DNA of 53,501 nucleotides from Ruminococcus sp. Its GTDB lineage: Bacteria; Bacillota; Clostridia; Oscillospirales; Ruminococcaceae. The translations under genes were made by a program, and so were the position numbers. Shown in pieces: positions 24,847 to 33,348 of this stretch. The stretch lies in contig SVNR01000014.1 in the NCBI GenBank assembly GCA_015066815.1, positions 1 through 53,501 on the forward strand, read 5' to 3'. The first letter of the stretch is position 1. Each line of letters opens with the position of its first letter. A model generated the notes under the pieces. It was not told the DNA's origin and did no database searches. It saw only the letters and a list, made by a program, of their open reading frames with translations.

Positions 24847-25803
24847 ATGGAAAAAGATTTAAGACTTGATGTGTATTGCGGAGATGTTCTGGAGGAAATG
24901 AAAAAAATCGATGACGAATCGATAGATCTTATTGTCACCGATCCTCCATATAACTTAAATAAAAACTACGGTAATACACATGATACGCTTGAGTTTGCTG
25001 AATATCTTGAATTTTCTAAAAACTGGCTCAAAGAGGCTGACAGAGTGCTGAAGCCAAACGGAACTATATATATTTTTATGGGAATGAGATATATATCATA
25101 TATCTATAACATTCTTGACAGTGAGCTGAAATATCATTTTAATTCATGGATTGTGTGGTATTATACACAAGGAATAGGAAAAACGATCGGTTTCAGTCCG
25201 CGGCATGATGATATACTTATGTTTACTAAAAGCAAGAAGTTTACTTTTAACCTTGATGATATAAGAGTACCTCAAAAATATTATCGGTCTGTAAACAATA
25301 TGAGAGGGGCAAATCCGGGAAACGTATGGGAGTTTTCTCATATGCATTATTGCAGTAAGCACAGGCTTTCACATCCTACACAGAAGCCAGAGGGGCTTTA
25401 TGAGCGAATAATACTTGCAAGCTCAAACGAAGGCGATACAGTTCTTGATCCGTTTGTAGGTTCGGGAACAGCTCTGAGAGTATGTCAGAACACAGGAAGA
25501 AACTGCATCGGCATAGATATAAACCCGGAATACATAAAAATGTGTCAGGACAGACTTATAAGACCGTTTGTAGGGTTTGATTCAATAGACGAACGAATGA
25601 CCCGTATCCCTAATGACCTCAACGATCCGGATATCAGAGAACAGTATATCCGCAATCATGTTGAATGGTTCCTTAAAAACCACAAGGATGTTATTCCTGA
25701 ATTTATGAAAAAAGTCAGAGAAAAATACGGAGAAAAAATGGCGGCTGATAATCAGCTTGATATTCTTGACGAAATAGAATATGGCTGTGAAAAAATAAAA
25801 TAA
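24847..25803 (+). CDS. Site-specific DNA methyltransferase, beta class
   Basis: The 318-residue protein has motif IV TDPPYNLN at about residues 35-42 and motif I DPFVGSGTA near residue 200. This IV-before-I order is typical of beta-class N6-adenine or N4-cytosine enzymes. Between them lies HPTQKPEGLYERII. DPPY favours adenine N6 or cytosine N4 methylation. No restriction endonuclease gene is adjacent, so it is either orphan or paired elsewhere. ATG 24847 follows AAAAGGAATT. A strong hairpin at 25857-25896 ends the unit. Confidence 0.88.
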   Translation: MEKDLRLDVYCGDVLEEMKKIDDESIDLIVTDPPYNLNKNYGNTHDTLEFAEYLEFSKNWLKEADRVLKPNGTIYIFMGMRYISYIYNILDSELKYHFNSWIVWYYTQGIGKTIGFSPRHDDILMFTKSKKFTFNLDDIRVPQKYYRSVNNMRGANPGNVWEFSHMHYCSKHRLSHPTQKPEGLYERIILASSNEGDTVLDPFVGSGTALRVCQNTGRNCIGIDINPEYIKMCQDRLIRPFVGFDSIDERMTRIPNDLNDPDIREQYIRNHVEWFLKNHKDVIPEFMKKVREKYGEKMAADNQLDILDEIEYGCEKIK

Positions 25804-25856
25804 CTTCAGTAAAAACGTATGGTTTTGATATATCAGACACGACTCAATTAAAAAAC

Positions 25857-25895
25857 AAAAAAGCAGTGATCCTTTACAGAAGTCACTGCTTTTTT
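25857..25895 (+). terminator. Intrinsic terminator after the methyltransferase gene
   Basis: AAAAAGCAGTGA and TCACTGCTTTTT form a 12-bp stem with a T run. The hairpin ends only 15 bp before the FliB-like start codon, so its position could also affect expression of that gene. Confidence 0.8.
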
Positions 25896-25910
25896 ACGGA
25901 GGAAAAAACA

Positions 25911-26957
25911 ATGATATTACGTATGCCTGAATACTGCAGGGATTTTCGCTGTACAGCAGAAAAATGTAAGGATAACTGCTGCATAGGCTGGGAAATCGAT
26001 ATAGACGAAAAAAGCTATGAGTTCTATATGAATACAGAAGGTGAGTTCGGAAAAAAACTGCGTGAAAACATATCCGGAAATACACCTGCTGTTTTTAAGC
26101 TTTGTGATGATGAACGCTGTCCTTTTTTGAACAATAAAAATCTGTGTGAAATATTTATAAATCTCGGAGAGGACAAGCTTTGCGATATATGCACAGAGCA
26201 CCCGAGATACTATGAATGGTTTTCTCAGATAAAAGAAGGCGGAATAGGTCTTGGCTGTGAGGAAAGTGCACGGATAATCTTATCACAGGATAAGCGTTTT
26301 TCATACGATGAAACCGTGATAGAAGATGAATCATGCGACGAATATGATAATGATCTCTATATATGCCTTGAAAAAGCAAGAGGGATGATGATAGAGTATC
26401 TTCAGGACAGAAAGTATCCGATCTTAAACCGTATAAGTGACGTTCTGTTTTTTTCACACAGGCTTCAGGAAAATACAGATAACGGAATATTTGAGATTCC
26501 TGAAATATCTCACAAAAACGATGCTTTAAAACCGGATATCAAAAAACTCCTTAACTTCTTTTGCAGCCTTGAGGTTCTTGATAAGAACAGAGTACCTTAT
26601 CTAAAAAAATGTGAGCAGTGCTTTGATAAGGTATGCGCAATAGAAGAGGAGTTTTCTGAAAAGCATCCCGAAAAGGAAAAATATCTTGAAAACATAGCAG
26701 TTTATTTTATCTGGAGATATTTTTTAAAGGGAGTGTTTGATGGGGAGTTTTTTTCAAGAGTTTTTCTTATGTGGGTAAGCTGTACGGTTATAGATTATCT
26801 TGCCGGATGTATATATGCTGAAAAAGGCAGTATATCATCAGATGATTTTTTGATGGTGGCAAAGGATTATTCCAAAGAAACGGAATACTGCGAAGAAAAT
26901 ATCGAAAGAATTCTTGATGAAGCGTATAACAGTGACTGGTGGGAATCAGAATTCTAA
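25911..26957 (+). CDS. FliB-type lysine N-methylase-like protein
   Basis: From ATG 25911 (GGAGG site) the product is about 348 residues; the open frame upstream includes terminator sequence and is unlikely to be translated. The N-terminus has the cysteine pattern CTAEKCKDNCC, then DERCPFLN..LCEIF and LCDICTEHPRYY, diagnostic of the flagellin lysine-N-methylase (FliB) family with bound Fe-S clusters. FliB methylates surface lysines of flagellin in Salmonella. No flagellar gene is visible in this window, so the target here may be another protein. Its 3' end overlaps the convergent next gene by 12 bp. Confidence 0.85.
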   Translation: MILRMPEYCRDFRCTAEKCKDNCCIGWEIDIDEKSYEFYMNTEGEFGKKLRENISGNTPAVFKLCDDERCPFLNNKNLCEIFINLGEDKLCDICTEHPRYYEWFSQIKEGGIGLGCEESARIILSQDKRFSYDETVIEDESCDEYDNDLYICLEKARGMMIEYLQDRKYPILNRISDVLFFSHRLQENTDNGIFEIPEISHKNDALKPDIKKLLNFFCSLEVLDKNRVPYLKKCEQCFDKVCAIEEEFSEKHPEKEKYLENIAVYFIWRYFLKGVFDGEFFSRVFLMWVSCTVIDYLAGCIYAEKGSISSDDFLMVAKDYSKETEYCEENIERILDEAYNSDWWESEF

Positions 26958-29927
26958 TTTGTTTATTTCGCTTAGATATTTTCCGGCTGCAATTTCGCTG
27001 CTTCGTGCTATTACATATTCTACGGATGATTGAGATGAAACTCGTATATAGAGAAACGCTGAATCATCCGGTTTTTTTATTCTGATTATTTTTTTTAGAG
27101 TTTTTTGTATCGGCATTTTATTTTCAGCGGCTTCAGGCAAATCTGAATAATACAGTTCTATTCGTGAAACGTCCGCTTCAGTGTACTGGATCCATTCTTT
27201 GTCATGTACGGACTCTCTGCTGATATCACAGATGAATAATCCGTCTTCTGAGTGACCGAGATAGTAATTGAAAATAATTTCGTCGTTTTCAGTGTTTGGC
27301 GATATTACTTTTATACGGGAGCCGACGCGACCCTTTATAAGACCGTATGCGACACCTGTTTTGCCGGTAGGCGCAGAGAGGTCGCCGGGTATGGTTCCTA
27401 TGCCGTTCTGGGATTGTATAATAGCCGCTTCGTCTGTTCCGAGAGACGGGTATATACGGAATAATTCAAAAACAGGAGTTTCGTTTGTAGTATGCGAATA
27501 CATATCGGTATACTTATAAAAGAGTTTTTTAAGAACAGGACATTTTCCGGAATTGCCTGCGAGAAAAATCTCCATGCCTTTTGACTCTTTGATTTTTTTC
27601 AGGGAGAAGGTGTTTTTCAGTAAAATAAAGAACTGGCGTACACCTTGCTCTATGCGCTGTTCGAGTATCTCGTTAAGATTGATAAAAATACCGAGATTTT
27701 CGTTATAGATGTCAAGCATAAAATCCTTGAGAAGATTTCCTGAGTTGTCAAAAAGATCTACCTTTATGTATCCTTTTTCTATCTGTCTGATTACCTCTTC
27801 GGCTTTTTCATCAACCGGATAGTTCGCAGCCGACAGATAGCTTCCGCCGATGTTTTCCCAGTAAGGTCTCAGCTTTTCCATGAGCTGTTTTGTGTTTCGT
27901 TTAGCCTTCTGAGAATCAGAAATAAGTGTTTCAGAGCCAAGGAAGTAATCACAGCCGTGAGGTATGGTAAACTCTATTCCTTTAAAATCATACTTGTCGT
28001 CTCTTCTGAGAAGTCTGCTGTAATTTGCCTTGAAAATCTCATATGCGAGAAGCTCGAGCAGGTTTTCTCCTCCGAGATACCGGTCTCCTCCTGAAGAAAT
28101 ATGGGTCACAACATAGTCAAACTTTTTCTTTTCAGTATTATCTGCTCTTTTGTATGTGCCGAAGCTGAAGTCGGTAGTTCCTCCGCCAAAATCAAACACA
28201 CCATAAATAAATTCTTCAGAATCCTTCGGCTTGATACCGAATTCATCAAAAGCGGTGATAGCATAAGCTACAGGCTCGCTTACTCCGTTTTTTACAGAAA
28301 AGATATCCATGCAGTTTTCATCTTCCTGAACAGAAACAGGAAGTGATTTTTTTATGCCTTTATAGAAGCTATTGAGAATCTTTTCTTTTAGTTCCTTTTC
28401 ATATGTGATAGGGAAGGAAAGAAGGTATTCGAGATAGATTCCGTTGCGGATGTTGTTTATATACAGTCCGAGGTAGTAAGCATATATTTCTATAGGGTCA
28501 AACTTGTTCTGGTTATCTGAATTGTATGGCGCAAGCTGGTATTCGTTATCACACTGATCCTTTATGGTTACTATATGGTTTTTGTCTGTGTCTGCACACC
28601 ATTGCTTGAGATCGTAAAAGTAAGAATAAAAGTCATCGGAAATATTGCTTGAAGTCATGTTCTTATAGGCGGTGTGTGATATGGTTATATCTGCCCATTC
28701 GGTTTCCGGACGGCCGTCACGTTTATTGTATGCTCTGATAAAATTTTCGAGATTTTTTATTTCCATGACTGTAGGGTTTTCATACTGTTCCGGTTTTATC
28801 TGTGCACTCATAGTGCCTATGCCTATTCGCATCGGCATAATCCTGTCGTTGCCGTTCTGATATACAACTATGGTGCTTTTGGTTCCGAAGTCGATTCCTA
28901 CAATACCGTCTTCTTTTATATCAGCAACGGGATTTCGTGCGACAAGATTCAGGTCTGTTTTGATTTTTACCTGGTTTCCGCTGTTTCCCTCGTCCTGCCA
29001 CAGCTCCCACATACCCTGATTGGGATCGGACAGACGTTTTTCATCGTATTCTTCAATTTCGGCACGTACCTTGTCACCGCAAAGTATCTTTTTTATATAG
29101 CTTTTCTTAAAATCATCTTCTATGGGAACGATACTGTTCAGTGTATATTCTTTAAGATCGTTTGTAAAGGATGATATTTCAAAATTAATTCCAAAAATCT
29201 CGTTGATCTTATCTTCAAGAACATCATTTTCAAATTTTTCGGTAAAATAAAGCAGATTGTTTTTTATGTCAATATATTCTGCTGCATATAGCTCAGTCAG
29301 AACATTAAGAAAAGCCTTGTTGTCTGCAGAAATATCTTCAGGGACAAGTCTGAATACTATGAAGTTTTCCATAGCTGAGTTATGTCTTAACTCATACACA
29401 GGAATCTTTACTCCATAACCCCAGCTGCAGTTTTTGCAGTTGTTATACAGGCTTTTGTAACAGCATGATCTGTTGCCATGACTGTTAAGACATTCGTAGC
29501 CTTCGTCGTTTTTGGTCTTATATCTTACAACACAGTGATTGTCTCCGCCGTTGGTGAACCAGACGTTATCAACGAACAGAGGGTTTGAGCTTCTGCTCAG
29601 AAAGAAAAGATCATAGGCCTCGTCTTCTGATATAATACGCCCTTCAAGATCGTCGAACATATTGTTGAAGCCACTGTCGTTTACGATAGAGCACTTGAAT
29701 GAAGTTATATCAGGAATAAGAATCCTGTGTTTATGTATATAGTAAACATCCTTGCCTTCAAGTTTTACCCAGTCTGAGTTTATATTATAAAGCTCTTCGT
29801 TAAGCTTTTCTGCATATTCGTTGAGCTTGTCTGCTGCTTCTGTGATTTTGTTTTTGCATTGTTTTTTTGCGAGTTTATCGAAGAAATCATCATCGACCCA
29901 TATTTCGTTTGTGCTTTTTGTATACAC
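26946..29927 (-). CDS. Very large Hsp70/actin-fold ATPase-like protein
   Basis: The product is about 993 residues, with GTG start 29927 behind GGAGGTGAC. The ATPase core begins late, at about residue 343, with GIVGIDFGTKSTIVV (phosphate 1). GVFDFGGGTTDFSFG near residue 580 is phosphate 2. The first 340 residues form a separate domain with a Cys-rich motif (CCYKSLYNNCKNC), perhaps a metal site. The C-terminal 200 residues contain LAGNSGKCPVLKKLF, the adenosine-motif region. It resembles the uncharacterised Hsp70-like proteins of Clostridia, not DnaK. No J-domain or exchange-factor partner is adjacent. Substrate and partners are unknown. Confidence 0.75.
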   Translation of the reverse strand: MYTKSTNEIWVDDDFFDKLAKKQCKNKITEAADKLNEYAEKLNEELYNINSDWVKLEGKDVYYIHKHRILIPDITSFKCSIVNDSGFNNMFDDLEGRIISEDEAYDLFFLSRSSNPLFVDNVWFTNGGDNHCVVRYKTKNDEGYECLNSHGNRSCCYKSLYNNCKNCSWGYGVKIPVYELRHNSAMENFIVFRLVPEDISADNKAFLNVLTELYAAEYIDIKNNLLYFTEKFENDVLEDKINEIFGINFEISSFTNDLKEYTLNSIVPIEDDFKKSYIKKILCGDKVRAEIEEYDEKRLSDPNQGMWELWQDEGNSGNQVKIKTDLNLVARNPVADIKEDGIVGIDFGTKSTIVVYQNGNDRIMPMRIGIGTMSAQIKPEQYENPTVMEIKNLENFIRAYNKRDGRPETEWADITISHTAYKNMTSSNISDDFYSYFYDLKQWCADTDKNHIVTIKDQCDNEYQLAPYNSDNQNKFDPIEIYAYYLGLYINNIRNGIYLEYLLSFPITYEKELKEKILNSFYKGIKKSLPVSVQEDENCMDIFSVKNGVSEPVAYAITAFDEFGIKPKDSEEFIYGVFDFGGGTTDFSFGTYKRADNTEKKKFDYVVTHISSGGDRYLGGENLLELLAYEIFKANYSRLLRRDDKYDFKGIEFTIPHGCDYFLGSETLISDSQKAKRNTKQLMEKLRPYWENIGGSYLSAANYPVDEKAEEVIRQIEKGYIKVDLFDNSGNLLKDFMLDIYNENLGIFINLNEILEQRIEQGVRQFFILLKNTFSLKKIKESKGMEIFLAGNSGKCPVLKKLFYKYTDMYSHTTNETPVFELFRIYPSLGTDEAAIIQSQNGIGTIPGDLSAPTGKTGVAYGLIKGRVGSRIKVISPNTENDEIIFNYYLGHSEDGLFICDISRESVHDKEWIQYTEADVSRIELYYSDLPEAAENKMPIQKTLKKIIRIKKPDDSAFLYIRVSSQSSVEYVIARSSEIAAGKYLSEINKLEF

Positions 29928-30133
29928 AAAGTCACCTCCAAATCGACTATATCATTAAATCATATACATTTTTATTTTACTATACTCATGCAGATTTGTC
30001 AAGAATGACTGATGTTGGTTTATGGTAATTTTACATTATGACGATCTGTTTTTTCGTAACGTATTCGTACTTGCAGGCATAGTATATTATTAAAACCTGA
30101 TATGTATATGGGAATTAAGGGGGATAATATACT

Positions 30134-30925
30134 TTGAGCTATGTACTTATGGCTCTCATAGCAACTCTTTTTACATGGGGAATCACAGCTGCGGGAGCTT
30201 CACTTGTGTTTATTTTTAAAAAATCAAATAAAAACTTTATGGATGCTATGCTTGGTTTTGCCGGCGGTGTTATGATAGCAGCATCGTTCTGGTCATTACT
30301 GTCGCCGTCAATAGAAATGTCAGAAGAGCTTGGGATAAACGCAATAGCAGTTGCACTGACAGGTTTTGTCGGCGGGGGATTGCTGCTTTTTTCAGGTGAT
30401 AAGTTGTTCTGCAGATTAGAAAAAGCGAATCCGAAACGCATATATTCAGAAAAAAACAGCAGTATCAAAAGACGTCTTATGCTGTTGTTTTCTATAACGC
30501 TTCATAATATACCGGAAGGTCTTGCTATTGGTGTGGCGTTCGGGTCACTTTCGTATGAAAACGACAGCTCTGCATATGCAGGCGCGTGTTTGTTGGCTCT
30601 CGGGATAGGACTTCAGAATTTTCCGGAAGGAACCGCTGTGAGTCTGCCGCTCAGACGAGATGGAATGTCAAGAAAAAAATCTTTTTTTTATGGTCAGCTC
30701 AGCGGGATCGTAGAGCCTGTTGCAGGAGTGCTCGGAGCTTTGCTTGTTACAAAAATGAGGATGCTCCTGCCGTTCATGCTTGCTTTTGCTGCAGGCGCAA
30801 TGATCTATGTAGTTGTCGAAGAGATTATTCCGGAAAGTCAGACAAACGAAAAAAAAGACAGAATGGCATTGTTTACTATAATAGGTTTTTCTGTTATGAT
30901 GGTGCTTGATATAGCACTCGGATAA
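30134..30925 (+). CDS. ZIP-family divalent metal transporter
   Basis: The 263-residue membrane protein has about eight helices. Helix IV-like HNIPEGLAIGVAFG and helix V-like NFPEGTAVSLPLR carry the ZIP metal-binding H-N-x-P-E-G and N-x-P-E-G motifs. ZIP proteins move zinc, iron or manganese into the cytosol. The start is TTG 30134 behind AAGGGGGAT. It is most similar in layout to the ZupT/GufA subgroup. It stands alone, convergent with nadA. Confidence 0.88.
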   Translation: MSYVLMALIATLFTWGITAAGASLVFIFKKSNKNFMDAMLGFAGGVMIAASFWSLLSPSIEMSEELGINAIAVALTGFVGGGLLLFSGDKLFCRLEKANPKRIYSEKNSSIKRRLMLLFSITLHNIPEGLAIGVAFGSLSYENDSSAYAGACLLALGIGLQNFPEGTAVSLPLRRDGMSRKKSFFYGQLSGIVEPVAGVLGALLVTKMRMLLPFMLAFAAGAMIYVVVEEIIPESQTNEKKDRMALFTIIGFSVMMVLDIALG

Positions 30926-30976
30926 GATAAGGGAAACGCCGGACATAGTACATTCACTATAATCACTGCTTTCTTA

Positions 30977-31022
30977 AAAAGCTTTCCGGAAAAATGCATG
31001 TGACATTTTCCGGAAAGCTTTT
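30977..31022. terminator. Bidirectional terminator, perfect 17-bp stem
   Basis: AAAAGCTTTCCGGAAAA (30977-30993) and its complement (31006-31022) lie between the ZIP gene and nadA, immediately followed by repeat copy 4. Confidence 0.9.
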
Positions 31023-31055
31023 ATAGCGAACGAAAAATTCTTTTCGTTCGCTATA
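31022..31055. repeat. Palindromic repeat, copy 4 (between ZIP gene and nadA)
   Basis: TATAGCGAACGAAAA (31022-31036) and TTTTCGTTCGCTATA (31041-31055) are perfect 15-bp inverted complements with a 4-nt loop. It sits in a convergent intergenic gap, so it is not acting as a promoter leader here. Confidence 0.85.
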
Positions 31056-31059
31056 TTTT

Positions 31060-31971
31060 TTAACCTAACTCTATCATTTTGTCGATGCTTTTTTTTGCAA
31101 GTGATATTGTTTGTTCATCAAGAGTGATTTCTTCTCCGCCGTTTCCGTTTACAGAATTATACACATCCATAAGTGTTGTGCATTTCATATGGCTGCATAT
31201 GAGATCTATAGACAGAGGGTAGAATTTTTTATCGGGACACAGGTATTGGAGATGCTCTGCAATACTTATTTCGGTACCTATTATAAATTCTTTGTGTGTG
31301 GATTTTTGTGCAAAATCCATTATGGCTGTTGTTGAGCCGACAAAATCAGCTTTTTCTGTAACCTTTTCAATACACTCAGGATGCACAAGAAGAAGTGCGT
31401 CAGGATGAAGCTTTTTAGCAGTCTCGACGTCACTTTCGGTTACTCTTGAATGATAAGGACATCCTCCGTTAAGCAGTTTTATATTCTTTTCCGGAAGCTG
31501 CTTTGCAACATATGAACCGAGATTGCAGTCGGGGATAAAAAGTATGTTTTTGTTATCAGTGTTTTTTACTATTTTTACAGCTGATGCTGAAGTAACACAT
31601 ACGTCACAGATCGTTTTCAGTTCTGCAGTTGTGTTTATGTATGCAACAACAGCGTAGTCAGGATGCTCTTTTTTGATACTGCTGATGTATTCCTTGTCCA
31701 TCTGTTCAGCCATCGGACAACCGGCATGAGGGTTTGCAAGAATAACCTTTTTTTCAGGGGATAATATTTTTACAGTCTCTGCCATAAATCTTACTCCGCA
31801 CATTATGACGGTGTCGGCATCTGTCTTTTCAGCCATAACGCTTAACTGATATGAGTCTCCGGTAAAATCAGCAACCTCGAGTATTTCAGCAGCCTGATAG
31901 CTGTGTGCAAGAATACAGATGTTTTTTTCTTTTTTCAATCGGATTATTTCGTCCTGTATATTTCTTATCAT
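31060..31971 (-). CDS. nadA: Quinolinate synthase
   Basis: The 303-residue protein has the NadA layout: AHSYQAAEILEVADFTGDS, MCGVRFMAETVKIL with the first cluster Cys (about residue 58), HAGCPMAEQM, GGCPYHSRV and a C-terminal ICSHMKCTT. NadA condenses iminoaspartate with dihydroxyacetone phosphate to make quinolinate, using an O2-sensitive [4Fe-4S] cluster. nadB and nadC are not in the window. It is the last gene of the hydE-murL-murD-nadA operon, 21 bp after murD. Confidence 0.95.
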   Translation of the reverse strand: MIRNIQDEIIRLKKEKNICILAHSYQAAEILEVADFTGDSYQLSVMAEKTDADTVIMCGVRFMAETVKILSPEKKVILANPHAGCPMAEQMDKEYISSIKKEHPDYAVVAYINTTAELKTICDVCVTSASAVKIVKNTDNKNILFIPDCNLGSYVAKQLPEKNIKLLNGGCPYHSRVTESDVETAKKLHPDALLLVHPECIEKVTEKADFVGSTTAIMDFAQKSTHKEFIIGTEISIAEHLQYLCPDKKFYPLSIDLICSHMKCTTLMDVYNSVNGNGGEEITLDEQTISLAKKSIDKMIELG

Positions 31972-31992
31972 CTTTTTTACCTCACTTAAGTA

Positions 31993-33333
31993 TCAGACTT
32001 TTTCAAAGACAAGCTTTTTGAAAAAATCTCCGCGTTCTTCAAAGTTTTTAAAATCATTGTAGCTTGCAGCAGCAGGTGACATAACACAGGACATGCCTTT
32101 TTTTGTAACGGATTTTGCAAGCTTTACAGCGCCGTCAAGCTTTTCTGTAAAATACAGCTTTTCAAGAAATTTTTTATCAGTATAAGTGCTTTTTAATTCT
32201 TCCATGATTCTTTTGCCTGAATCAGACATAAGAATTATGTTTGAAACGCTGCAGTCCGAGAGAAAGACCTCAAGCTCAGTATAGTCAATGCCTCTGTCCA
32301 TTCCACCTATAAGAAGGGTATCTACATCGTTAAGACTTAAAACAGCCTGTATAGCAGCAGCACATATGGTCGATATGGAGTCATCATAATACCTGACTCC
32401 GTCAACTGTCCCTATATACTCGAGACGGTGCGGAAGCGGGGCATATGTGCATACGCTTTTCATGATATCATTGTCGTTTATACCGAGTAAACTGCATACA
32501 GCATATGCTATGCCGATGTTGTAGCAGTTATGAATTCCGGCAAGCTTAATTTTATCTGTAGGAATGATTACAGGTTTTCCGTTATATAAAACAGTGTTTT
32601 CTGAGATAAAAATATCTGCTGTTTTGTTTTTTAAGGATGCTGTTATTATTTTTGAACGGCATTTGTCAGGAGACGGCTTGATATCTTCGTTACAAAAAAG
32701 GATATCATCTTCGTTCTGATGTCTGTATATATTCTCCTTTGCAGCAGTGTATTTTTCAAAGGTTCCGTAGTGGTCAAGATGCTCCTCAAAGAGATTGAGG
32801 TGTATGGCAACAGACGGTGAGAAACGTATGTTTTCAAGCTGATGACACGAAAGCTCAAACACGACTTTTGTGTTTTCGTGAATGTTTTCTATTACATCAA
32901 AGCACGGGATTCCGATATTTCCTGTAAGAACACAGTCTGCGTTGTTTTCGGAAAGTATATGATAGATTAGTGTTGTTGTAGTGCTTTTTCCTTTTGTACC
33001 TGTTATACCTATCACGTTTGATGAGTATCTTTCAAGAAAGATTTCGGTCTGTGAGGTTATGGTACATCTGTACGAGTCAAACGGTTTGTTGAGTACAACT
33101 CCGGGACTTTTGAAAACTATATCGTATTCATCAAGTGTGTCTTGATATCCGTCGCCGGTTATAAGCTTTATGTTTTCAGGAAGAGTGTCGTTTACCGGAT
33201 TTTTGTCAGAAACCGTGACCGAACGGAAAACGCCTGCTTCGAGTATTCTCTTCAGGGTGGATTTTCCTTCTCTTCCATAACCCAGTATAAGTACGTTTTG
33301 GTTTCCGGTGTATTTTTTTAATAATTCTATCAT
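31993..33333 (-). CDS. murD: UDP-N-acetylmuramoyl-L-alanine glutamate ligase, MurD2-type by context
   Basis: The 446-residue Mur ligase has an N-terminal Rossmann-like GYGREGKS segment, ATP loop GITGTKGKSTTTT (about residue 109), a NLFEEHLDHYG segment and C-terminal YDDSISTICAA. MurD adds glutamate to UDP-MurNAc-L-Ala in peptidoglycan synthesis. It follows murL by 15 bp. In the MurD2-MurL route, the ligase adds L-Glu and MurL then epimerises it. The pairing therefore suggests this copy accepts L-Glu, which the sequence alone cannot prove. Confidence 0.88.
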   Translation of the reverse strand: MIELLKKYTGNQNVLILGYGREGKSTLKRILEAGVFRSVTVSDKNPVNDTLPENIKLITGDGYQDTLDEYDIVFKSPGVVLNKPFDSYRCTITSQTEIFLERYSSNVIGITGTKGKSTTTTLIYHILSENNADCVLTGNIGIPCFDVIENIHENTKVVFELSCHQLENIRFSPSVAIHLNLFEEHLDHYGTFEKYTAAKENIYRHQNEDDILFCNEDIKPSPDKCRSKIITASLKNKTADIFISENTVLYNGKPVIIPTDKIKLAGIHNCYNIGIAYAVCSLLGINDNDIMKSVCTYAPLPHRLEYIGTVDGVRYYDDSISTICAAAIQAVLSLNDVDTLLIGGMDRGIDYTELEVFLSDCSVSNIILMSDSGKRIMEELKSTYTDKKFLEKLYFTEKLDGAVKLAKSVTKKGMSCVMSPAAASYNDFKNFEERGDFFKKLVFEKV

Positions 33334-33348
33334 AATAAAACTTCCTCG

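Noticed and set aside
30668-30946. Minus-strand frame opposite the ZIP gene
   Set aside because: Cys/His-rich appearance comes from antisense of transmembrane codons; no start context.
24373-31055. CRISPR array from recurring palindromes
   Set aside because: Copies are kilobases apart with no regular spacers and no cas genes.
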